In this document: positions 37,601 through 49,300 of the stretch, in pieces
Numbering within the stretch: position 1 is the first letter of the stretch
Layout: every line of letters begins with the position of its first letter
DNA from: Dipylidium caninum
Taxonomy: Eukaryota > Platyhelminthes > Cestoda > Cyclophyllidea > Dipylidiidae
Length of the DNA: 64,000 bases
Direction of reading: 5' to 3'
Assembly (NCBI GenBank): GCA_017562135.1
Contig: QEYB01000524.1
Location: forward strand, 1 to 64,000
Made by a program: the position numbers and the translations under genes
The notes under the pieces: model-generated
The model's input: the letters and a program-made list of their open reading frames with translations, nothing else
What the model was told of the DNA's origin: nothing
Database searches by the model: none

Positions 37601-38971
37601 CCATAAAAGTTAGTAATTAGCATATTGCATGACATGCTATGGTGGGCTGAGGATTCTTACTTTTGCCTTCTCTCTCCATAATAGGACAGTCTAAATTCAC
37701 TCTGCGAGGGGCTAATCTGTCCATAAAACACTTAATGCGCGTTATAATAGTCGGATGTCATCTAAACCCCACAAACACCTACCGATTGACACACAGTTGT
37801 GTGAGAAGGCAGAAGTTAAGGATACAATGAGCCTACCCGTAGTCTTTGTGCAATCATAACGCCAAAGACATTGTCGGCGCAAGAATTCCTCCGTCCACAA
37901 CTTCTGTTAGGGAGAGTGCTGGGGTACTTTTCCTTCAGCCTGTCCAAAAGACTCGGGAAGTCGAGGGGGTGTTGTTGCAAACTAAAGCTGTAGCACCAGA
38001 CAGTATAAGAACGTGCCGGCAGGACGTTGATCTGCCTCTCTCTCTCCCTCTCTCCCTGATAAGTCTATTAGGAATACAGGGAGTAGGACAGCCAATGATC
38101 GTAATGGCCTTATTAATTGTGCTAATGGATCGGGGTTGGTGGAGGGCAGATGAAGGGCGGCGGTGGGGAGGACGTGGAATGCACCTAATTAATTGGGAAG
38201 GCACGTAGTACAATGTTTTTGTGCAGGTGGCAGAGGTCGCTATAAAGCAGTTCTGGACAAAATGAAAGTGCCTCCACGATGGATTTATGCATTCCTTAAA
38301 AACTAAATTCACTTCTCTCACTCTCCATGGCCTTCTGGTTCTTCTTTACTTGTCTTCATTAGAAAAAAATGCAAAAAAGAAGGCACCGGAACAGCGGCTA
38401 GACCATTTCATGCCTCGATGATTGCCTCATGACTTTTCGAGATGATGATGACGCTGATTGGCTCAGTCACTTCTACCATCCCCGCCCACCCTTGTATTAT
38501 TTTTAAGTCCACTTATTCCCATATGGGAATATTGAAAAAATTACTATGAACAGGAGCATACACAGCCTTGACACCCATTCTAATAGACTTCCCGTTTTAC
38601 CAATTTTCCCTTTTCCTAGGATTTCATTGCTCCACTCAGTGACCAATGAGAAGCCGGCGGTTTTTTGTTCTCCAAGCAAAAAATCGATGGTGTCGCACGT
38701 GTGCGTTTTTATCATTGTATGGGCCAATTAACGAAGTATATTCGACCTGGACGATGTGAATCATCTCCCCGTCCAAAAATGCATAATATATTAGGCTGGA
38801 GGGTAACCACTTGTCATCATGATCGCCATACAGCCTGATGTATCCAATTATTTCCGCCACGTGGCAACGCGTTGGGTGAAATGGTGAGTAGGCCTTGTTG
38901 TATCCTGAGGCGTTGGTTTTCTAATAATCGTGAGCCTGTGGCGAGAGGGCATCAGGACACGCAACCAGAGG

Positions 38972-38999
38972 GGAGGGGATGAAGTGGCTGAGCTCCTAG
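38972..38999. repeat. Short inverted repeat
   Basis: Complementary arms gtggct and agccac flank an 8-base loop, nested inside gaagtg...cacttc over about 45 bases. It could form a small hairpin; no function is implied. Confidence 0.35.
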
Positions 39000-39267
39000 C
39001 CACGAGCAATATCATCACTTCAAGGCCCCGCAGGGACACAACTAGGTGTATGCACACACTTACACTTCAGGGAGGTGGATGGGAGTTTAGACTTCGTCCG
39101 ACGCACACTCACGTGTCGCAGAGATTGAAGGCGTGCCAGGTGGGCGCTCGCGTATGTGTGTGTTCGAGTGGGATTCGTCCTCTGACGACAGCGCGGGCGG
39201 ATGACTCATCCCTACATGCACGAACGCGCACGCAGGCGTGTGATGCATCGTGCTCGTCAGTCGTCGA

Positions 39268-39290
39268 CGCGCGCGCGTGTGTGTGTGTGC
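39268..39290. repeat. (CG)n(TG)n alternating purine-pyrimidine tract
   Basis: About 23 bases of strictly alternating pyrimidine and purine, CG repeats passing directly into TG repeats. Such tracts are classic Z-DNA-prone sequence. The surrounding 150 bp is also rich in CG dinucleotides. Confidence 0.75.
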
Positions 39291-42200
39291 TTGCGCGCAG
39301 TTGAAACCAACGCTGGGCAGATGAGAGGTGGCCAAGCCCGAGGAACAAAGGCGATGGGAGATTAGACAGACTAGCACATGCCATATGTCGAATTAAGGAG
39401 GATCTCATCAGTAGATAATTCCTTGTACAACCCAATTATAACAAAATGTGTCCCATACATATCAGCTTCGAGACGACTACTCGTTAACCCATACTTTTAA
39501 TGCAGTAAGTGTGAAGTAGGGGAAACTGTTGAAATGAAATTATTAAATGGAGAATATAATCGGCAGTAGCTCCTAAAGGCGACCAGGCGATATTATCCAT
39601 TTAGTAAATGCAATATGATCTTGTAATTATTCTTATTTCATTAAAGTCAGCGTTAAACCACGTTTGAAAAGAGGAGACGACACGAAAAAATGTTGCACAA
39701 TAATGCAGGTACGTACTGTAATTCACTTCGTCAATCAAATACAATTTAGGAGGAATTTCGCCAGCATGCCATTATTTATTATTTATATTATATGACAGAA
39801 ATTAGTTTCGGTAATGAATTCAGTTTAATGTCATACCACGGAAAGCACCATCTGGGCGTAACTGGGGCGAATACACACATACTACTTTGGGTGGGGGAAT
39901 TCGACCCAGTCTGGGACTACCCCAGCTGTGTGACCTTGCCGGCATTAGTCACGCACATTTTGGGGTGTCCGAGACGTGTGGTGACTCACTTTCACTTACA
40001 CACTCGTGGACATTGGTGAGGGAAAAGCCTGAGCAAACCCTTGAAACTTGGTTAAAAGATCCTGGATGGTATTGAAATTAGGCAGCGTCAGTAAAAGAGT
40101 GCGAATAAGGGTTATAACTCTCAATAATAGCCGTAAAATACACCAGGGTACACTGTTCGGATCGTTAGAGATTTGTGACCAAATGTTAGCCAAAATTATG
40201 CCTAACTCTTCTTAATCGGGCTATGTCTTTTCAGTAAAGTGGCCTGGTATATTTTTATCGCAAAAATACTGTCTAGTAAAATCAACTCACTAAACTTCGT
40301 GTTTTAGCATTTTAAATTTTGAATATTTGATTTTAGTTTGAGGGATGTTGTTGTGTGGTAAAAGACTTTTTTATGAATAAGAAGAACATTTGTTTGTATG
40401 TTTAGCGCATTCAGGCACACTATACATTTGCGGCAGCTTCGTCCTGTGCGCCTGGGGCGGTAGGGCGGGTTGCCGGTCTGGGTGAGTAAAGGGTAACTCG
40501 AAATGTGCTTTACTGTGTAACACAGGCATTGAGAGTACGTGGCTAACTTGAATCTGTGCCTACAATGGGTTTTTTATTAACTTTTTGAAGCATATTCGAT
40601 GCAGCGTTAGGTCACTTTTGGCGTATATGCATTCAACTGATTTATTCTTCACGTTATTGTCTGGTCCTGTTTCACAACTTTTTAAACTCCCATGGGCTGG
40701 TGACAGACTGTTACTATGAGATAACTCCTCAATCTCTGCTTACCCGGAAAAGACCGCTTGGACATCCAACTTTTTTACTATTCATATTGGTCCAAGCGCT
40801 TCGATGACCGTTATGACACTTTTTTAATTGAGAAAGTATTCATTCAGTTATCACTTTGTAAACCGGCCCAACTTTTAGGAAAATGGAGATTATTGTCCAT
40901 TTCTTTCTGAAAAAATATTTTAAAGGCTGTAACCTTTTGGTGTTATTGAAGTATATTTAATTTGACTCAAATAAATTTATAGTTGTTGATGGGTATCTTT
41001 ATCACTGATATGGATGTCAATGAAGTTGTTTGAGATGGATCTACCACTGAATTTTAGGTGATATTGAAGGGGACTCCCACCGTCACACCTGCGTAGGAGT
41101 CTTACATGAAACGCCTATTGACAATGGTGACCCTTGCCTGTACAATAGATGATGACTTTTGGAGAACAAATAAAGTTTATTTTTTCAGAGTTGCCCTCGG
41201 TCCGGGACACCCAGTTCTACATATTTCACTACCGTTGGAAGACGTAGAGACCATGTAGTAGTGCTTAAGCTGAATGCGGCACCATTTCTTTAACTTTTTG
41301 TCAATCAAAAATCGCACTACTTACGGTAGTGATTTGCTTCATTAATGTGTTATGACATCTAAAGGAAACGTAAACTATGACAACCTCTGGCATATTTTTT
41401 CAAGTAATGATGGTCACCTCACGGTACAGATTATTTTGGGGAGTGATATAAATACATTTCACTACTCTGTGTAATTAAAATGACCAATGAGTCCAGAAAT
41501 TTGCGCTTCCGTGAAGTTTACACAGCAATACTGTAGAGCAAACTTCTTGGTATTAATTAGTGTTCATGTTATGTATACGTTTACAGGACTTGGCAGAAGT
41601 GTCATTCGCGACTCGGGGGGGGGTGTGCAGCTTGCGAACTGGGGTTTGATAAGTCAGCTGTCCACAAAAATACTCATTTTTAGATAGTAGACCCCTCAAT
41701 AAATTTATCTGATTTTTATACAGCACTATTGGCTGTGTAGCTGGGACCTTACAGCCTTTTTTCCTAGCGATAGTTTTCTAGTAACAACATCCGTCTATTT
41801 CGTATCCACTGCTGTTTATAGAGCTAATCTTGAGCTTTAGTGGAAATCATCAGAGAATGTGCTGTTATGGAGATCAAGGTAAAATCATATTGTGGCGACC
41901 AATTCGAGCATTGACACTATCATGAGGAACAAGAGGATAACCGAGAGGCCGTATTTCGAAACAGCATGATATTTACCCTCAAATAATTGACAATTAAGCC
42001 CAATGTAGTGAATGACTTCGCTGCAATTTTTGCACAAACAAGAACCACGAGTCTGTTGAAAAAGACCGATGTATTTTGGTTGTGGATAGATTCTGCTGAA
42101 GTCCAGACAAGGTGAAGACGACCTTGGTAAAGTGTTTAGGCAGAAGTGGCCTGAATATCCAAAAAAGTTTCAATTACAACGCCGTGATGTAGTGGATTCA

Positions 42201-43314
42201 CGTCAGTACCTCTGATGCCAATTATGCACTCTAGGCTTAGCATAGTTTTTTTCTATTAGAGTCAGAAAGTTTTCAATGTGGTTAGTTTGTAGACCGACTT
42301 ATCTATACCTGGGATATTAAATTATTATTTAGCACTTCAACAGGCAAGTTAAACGTGTTGTAAATAATGTGAATGCGTTATAACATGAACTGTCAAGCTA
42401 CGCACTTGATATACCAGATAACACGAATTCTAACGACGATTCCTTAGATTTTGTCTGGTAGATGAAAGAGGTGTCACCAGACAAGCGGAGTACCGAAGAA
42501 TTAAGGACTCCGAGAGGATGTCGCTAAATCCTTTTTATCCGAAGCACAACATGAGGGTAAGGGAAAGTGGTATCACCAACAACCGAGGCTAACTCCTATT
42601 AATGTGCAGATCATTCGATACTCGGCTTGTGAATTTTTTATAATCTTTTCTCTGTGATAAATCCCTTACTACCTCAAGAACCGGACCAATGACCAGAGAA
42701 ACTGGGGAAGCAAAATACTGTAATAGAATAGATGACCTCTTTTCTGGTAAGCTGGACAAAAAGCTTCGAATTAACAGAAATATACTCCTCCTCCTGGTTA
42801 AAACTAATGTCCTTTGGAAAATGTAGCAGAAATACGTCTCTAAGCCATAGTCAGGTCGGACACTGTGAGAAAATAAAAAGACAATATCCCAAGGCTATAG
42901 CTATTTTTGCTTCTAAACCAAAAATCGTTTTAACGAGATGCTGTATACATAAAACAAAGAAGTACTTCTGGCGTAAAATTTGCCAAAACAATTCCTCCTT
43001 ACCGCAATAAACAGCATGATCTCCCTTGAAGGAGTCTAGGTTTGTCATTTCCGTTTCTATTGGAACTGTTAAATCTGTAATTTATCGCACCCAAGTGGCA
43101 GGTTAAGTTGGCAATCATTCAGTAGAACTCAACCAATTCTGTGGATAATCTCACTCGACATCTAAGCCAAAGTTTATGCAGATCCGCTTGCTGAGGACCA
43201 CTGACTTTGACCTGAGTGGAAAAAGGCGCTTTCCTTCATTGGGAGAATTTCGGCGATATTTCACAAAATAGCGTTTAAATATATACAAAAGATAAACCAT
43301 GGGACATCGACGAT

Positions 43315-46300
43315 TCAGCCGCTATCACGTTTGTGGCGTTTGTGCTTGTGGTGGTGCTTATGGCTGTGTTTGTGCAAACGATGTTCCTTCTTCGTTGTGT
43401 CTCTGTGGTGCTTCTAAAAGAACAGTAAAGAGGTGAAGCAAGACAGGCTGAGGCTAGAAAGATGGACCTATCGAGTAGCAAAAGTAGTGAGACCTCATTC
43501 ACGGGAAATCGTATCTCATCTCGATGAAGCAATTTTGAAGGTGAACGGGCAAGGTATGTTAGACAATCGCAGATGTTTGTAGGGAGAAGCCATGAGAAAA
43601 CGCTCACTTTTTACTAAGGAAAATAGCATGAATTGCGGGTAATCGTCAAGGTGTCCTCAAGAGCCATTTGCCACCTAAACACGGTTTCACAAACCACAAG
43701 CTCGACAGTGATCGACAAGGAGCTCATTACGCTTCGGAGAGTACGAAGTGTCCCAAGAAAGTTAATACTGAGTGCTTGAATTGATTTACACTTCTGTTCC
43801 TTTTTATGAACGATTTTACTGATTAAATATCCTAATGATCACGAATAACGGTAAAGAGAGCATTCAATTTAAATTAAAAATATAGAGTCAAGGATTGAAT
43901 TCGCCAACCGACTGAACTCACCCTTGCTTCGACGAATTCCACAGATTCATGAGGGGGAGTTGCAGGACACTCATGATTGCAGGCAGGTAGTTTGGATTGT
44001 GTATCAGCTTCTAGATGAAAGGCGTTTGGACAGTAAAGAAGGAACTTCTGGAGGGGGCAAGAGTTAAACAGACAAATCTTCCATGGTCTTCGTGTAACGA
44101 CTCTGTTTGCTATGTTGCGCAACAGGTCAATTAGTCAGAACGAGACCGACAATAGATAGACTTGATGGAAATGCGAATACAGCTGGAAAAAAGGCAGCAA
44201 TCAGAGAATTATTTAGTAGTAAATAGAGATCCGACGAATGAGTGCAGCGTGTTACACAAGGAGTCGAGTAGGAGGGACTTCTCCCCCTAGTGTGGTAGCC
44301 CCTCACTCACAATCCGTCAAAAGACCCGCCTACTAAATGACACAAGACAGCTTGACTCTAGAAGCCAACATCCATCTTGGCAACCCGTCGAATAGGGGGG
44401 ATAGACAAATAGACAATTGACTGTCATGAGGCCTTCAAAATCCAATATTCTCAAGTGGTCGCAGAATGGATTATAAATGTTGCCAGTGTCAAGTTGAACA
44501 AAAGTGGCTCTTTTAGTTTTCCATCACAAACTAGAATAGCTTCGGATTAAGTCGTCTCCTCTCCTTACTAACATCACGAGAGGTTGGCAGTAATGTGTAG
44601 CTTAGACAGCCAAACCAGTGGCGGTATGACAGCCCGCTATACGATGATGATGATATGTCAAGACACCGAAATTGACAACTTACCGAAGTTGGGAGGCAGA
44701 GAGGGTCCGTAGAAGTCCTCTTCTGGAGTCGCTACAAGCGCTACTGCCGTATCTTCCAAATGCCTTTCTTCTCTCCTCTGTTGAGCCACATTTGTGACAG
44801 CGAAGAGGGGAGCGTCTGAAATATCGACACGCAAAAAACATTTAAACCGTGTACTAGAACAAAAACCGACTAGACTCATCTAAACGGTTGAATGAATGTC
44901 ACTCGTTTGACGTATTCATTTTACTCTAGATTAAAAACTCAAACTAAACTAAAATATGGCGCCTTTTCACTGGAAGGTACAAATGCTTCAATAGTGGCAT
45001 TGTATTCAGAACCTGCCCTGACGTTCGACACGGAGTGCCAAGTTAAAAAGGAAGATGGCCAGGAAATTAAATACATGAATTAAATTGTCCTCTATGGAAG
45101 ATAAAGCATTACTAATAAGGTAAATGATGGCGAAATCTCACCGTTGTCCATCTCTAGATTGAAAAGATGTTTGAAAAGTTGATGGACCGACAGATCAGGA
45201 GGAGGTGGTTTGGATGGAAGCGGAGAGTTGGGAACCGCTTCGACGACACCATTGCTCTTGTCACTGTCACGGATATTATTCTCATCAACTTGAGGTGTAG
45301 CAGGAGATCGGAATTCGACTGTTGAAGGTGGCGGTTGGGTCGGTTCTTCCCTTTTTGACTCGAACTCTTCAAGGTCATCTTCGTCTTCAGGCTCTTCATC
45401 AGAAGCAAATATGGACTTGAAGAGATCTATTGAGGGAAGATCAGCCGTTTTGCCGATGTTTGAAGCGCTCTTTAGGGGCCGGAGCTCGTGCAGGACCAAT
45501 CTTTCGAGTGGTGCCTACAATGAGCGAAGAAGTGTCGACAACAAAGTGGTGTAAGAAAATAGTTTTACCACTGAGATTAATTACAGATTCCAAGGCTCGG
45601 AACAAATTAAATTAATGACAGTCGAAATTTTGTTCTTCGCAAGTAAATGGCACAAAGTAGCTTGATGAAAATAAGACATCTTATATAAGGTAGATTTTAG
45701 AAGTTGCTCGATTTAGATTCATGTCTAGTACGTGAAGTGCCAAAGTGAAGAGAGTTTACTCAAAGAGGCACTCTGTTGAACAAACGTACTCAACATTCTG
45801 GTACATGAATGATACATACACAAATAAGTCTGTGAGTGAATTCACTTAAAGAAAGGAACACTCGGAACCCAAGTATTTGTAAAATCGTCAAGTAGATGAT
45901 GATTACTTGAAGAAATCAAGAGATAAGTAGTGAAAGAAGAGTGCTGATGGGGAAGCAGTCGTCACCGCCCGCCCCGTCCCGACCTTAAAATGAAGTTCCC
46001 ACAAAGTAAACCAAATACCAGTGCTACAGTAAAAGGGAGAGAAGGGAGGGAAGGAGGATCTTCTTCAAGCTGGCCGCCACAAACAAGGTAGCATACTGCT
46101 TCACTTTCATTTTATGCTTTCAGTACGAGGATTACATTTAGGAGGCCCGTCTGTTAAGCCGTAAAAGTCACTCTTCTGGAGTCAAATCCAGAATAGCATG
46201 TCGGATAGGGTCAACATTCATCTAACCGAGCTCTGTTGTGATTGGCTAATTAGCCAGCCAATCACCTTAAAGACAACTTCCGAGGTTATACTGAAGGCAT

Positions 46301-49300
46301 TTCCTCCGTTCCTCTTTCTCCAAACACCCGAGAGACAACATAATTATTATGCCACTTGGGAGCAATTTATCATGATTATTGTGTGAAGCATCTCCTGGTA
46401 GATCATTCCGCTATCGCTGGAGTTTGTTCTCATATACTACTCCAATTTGAAGAAAAGTTGGTGCAACCCATCCTCAAATCTAATTGTTGCTCACAAGTGA
46501 GGTCAGTTATTCCGAATTACGTTGATTGAAACAGAAAATGGCCTGTTTTACCGAACTGCCGAACTATGCTTCAAACGAAAATACTTTAGAGTGCATACAA
46601 CGATGATTGGGCAGGCTTACTACAAAGGACTCATTTTACGATAAAATTGGATGTGTAACTAAAGATTTTGCGAAGTCACGGCAGACACTCACTGTGGAAG
46701 GACCGTAGGATGTTTCCTCAGAGGCTTTCGCCTCTTGTTCGGCTTTCGCCGATTCAGCAAAAAGAGCATCAAAAATGGTCGGCGGAGGGCCAAGAGGAGG
46801 CTTCATTGAATCGACAGGAATGGTGGCAACAAAATCAGATGTTTCCTCCTCTTTGTTCGACTCCGTTGTCGCTCCTACTCCCACTTCTTCCCCGTTTTCT
46901 TCTTCCTCACCATACTCGTCGCTTTCATCATCTACGTCATCTCCACCTCCCGTACCCACATTCACGTCGAGGAGTTGGAACAGAGTGAACTCGTTTGAGG
47001 TAATGTCGTCGCGACGTCGTTTCCCTCGCCGTGGTGGACGTCTGAACCGACGATCATCTGGGCATCCCACAAAGGTAGAGCTGGAAAGAAGTAAGGATAA
47101 CGGAGAGGAATCTGGACATGGATTGGGCAGGCCAGTGTGGCTGCTGACACGGCGCAAAAACATCAGACAGAAAGAGGAGGCGACTCACTTAGGATAGGGG
47201 TTAGGCACGTTGACCCTCCTGCAGAGAAGTGCTGCCGGATGCCAAGTGAGTGTGCGACGTGTCAGAACACCATAAGATTCGTTAGCTACAGCATTGTCTC
47301 GTGGATCAGTCATGTTGAGTGACTAAAAACAATTAAGAAAGAGAGAGATAGTGATAGGGTCATTACAATCCAAATAAACCGATGAGTGAATCTAATATCA
47401 ACTTCTATTTGAGGTTTCTTTTTGTCCTACTGAGAAGGTAAGGGCTTTACAGATTACTTTCCAAGTTAAAGCCAAGATACGCACTAATTTCTCAAAATTA
47501 AACCCCAAGGTGCTCCCATATGTTTCTCCTCCACCTTAAAACGTCATAAGGTATAAATCGGCCCTAGAAGTAGTCAGAGCCTCTTGATTCTATTTACAGC
47601 CGCTGTTTGAAGGACAGTTAGCACTGGCAACATCTTCTGTCCAAGGATAATTCATAATCATTCTGCTGACCACTCACATCACAAAATACATGGATTTTCT
47701 GAAGGCCCTCGCCCACTCATGACAGTGTTGATGCGTCCCTGCTAGGTGCGTGAGCGACGGAGGTTAGACGACGAGAGATGACAAGAAGGTGGAGTGGAAT
47801 GTCAATTGTCTAGTTGACTCCTGCCTTCTATAGTCAGGGTGTCTTGTGTCATTTGAACTAGTTAGTAGGTGGGTCTTGTGATTGATTGTTACAGTGAGGG
47901 CCTACCTCCGTAAATGTCATATTAGGAGGTCTCTCCTGCTCTATATACTACTAGATAACATTCAGTATGGGTAAATTAGTTTCCAAACAGTTGCAAGTCA
48001 CCTTATTGGAAGTATTAAAGGGCAGAACTTTCAGGGTGAACAATCTTACACTGCTTCAAAAACGATAACTAAACAGTGCCGCACACTCTCCGCAGATCTT
48101 CAAGCTACTTTGTAAAAATGTGTTCTCACCCAACGTAAACACAAAGTAAAGTTGAAGTAAGTCGGGCAAATAGTCGCTCGAATAGCCAAAAAAATTGGGA
48201 AAAATAATAACAGATCCTCGAGCCATGATTAGAAACATTTAATTGCGCTTCAACTTTAGTGAACGACGACCCAATTCGTTTGACTGGATATGAAATACGT
48301 GATGCTATTGAGATACGAAACACGGATAAAATGTCAACAGAAACTGTCAACAGAAACGTAGCAGTGACAACTAGTTTTAGGGGTTGACAAAACAATAAGC
48401 CAAGCTAATCACTTAGTCGACAAGTAGAAAGGGTAGCACGTCCCAGTTATCAGAATTCTTAATGGGACTGCAACGCAGTCGCAAAAGATGGAGCAGCGAC
48501 AATATGAGAGAATTACTGGATAAGCATTACCTCAATGTCCCGTCTCCGTTGTTCTTCTTCCGCTTCGGTTAGCTCCTTGGTAATGTCCATTTCACCAGCA
48601 GAGCGGAAACGTGACTTGAGGAGATTGGCTACAAGCCTGTGCTTCTCTTCGTCTAAAACGCCTGCTGTCAGGGGCCTTTTGTCCTTCTCCTGATGTTGCA
48701 CTTTAGGTGTATCTACAGCAGTCTTCTCCACAGAGGGAGGAGCGGGAGCAAGATTCCTCACTAGAGTGGCGAAAACATTGGCTTCAAAGCCACGAGTCTC
48801 AGCGGTCAACTCAATGGCTCCGTTGGAGCATTGTTCATAAGCGGCCTCATCTACAAGTTAGAAGTAGCTGAAGTAGTAAAAGTTTTCTATCTTCTAGGTT
48901 TCTAACCTCCCTTTCATAATAGTGACAGCTGTCTACTTGGGGAGCCTACCTTATTGCTCCCCCTTGCTCTCAGCAAACTATTTCATCTTCGGAAACGTAA
49001 TCTTACCAATGAATACGCGACCTTTCAATATCCGAAAAAGAGAAGAATACCGTTAAGTAATGAGAACTTCAAGACCGTTAGGATATGCATCGCACGAGGC
49101 GTAGTAGGAAAAGTTAAACAATGTCTAAGACAAGGAAAAATTGCAAAGAAAAAACCTTTGGATTGGCCTAACTTCATAAAAAGGGAACTCCAATAGACGA
49201 GAGAACTATGACCAGTGAAGTAACTGAAGGAATTAAGCATAAAGAACAAAATAAAACAAATGATCGGATAGAAGAGGGTAAAATGATTGGAAAAATTATG

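Larger units (their letters stand above)
34673..43314. other. Spacer between two convergent genes
   Basis: No gene was recognised. The sequence is AT-rich in its right half and holds a (CG)n(TG)n tract at 39,268-39,290. The CELF-like gene ends to its left on the plus strand and the GPATCH1 gene ends to its right on the minus strand, so this is tail-to-tail intergenic DNA. Longer 3' UTRs of either gene may extend into it. Confidence 0.5.

Noticed and set aside
46142..46200. tRNA-arm-like stretch (tctgg...caaat...ccaga)
   Set aside because: A stem can form, but the loop is 8 bases, there is no A box or acceptor stem, and it lies in a GPATCH1 intron.
46668..47197. Plus-strand open frames of 106 and 140 codons
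   Set aside because: Antisense shadows of exon 12 of GPATCH1.
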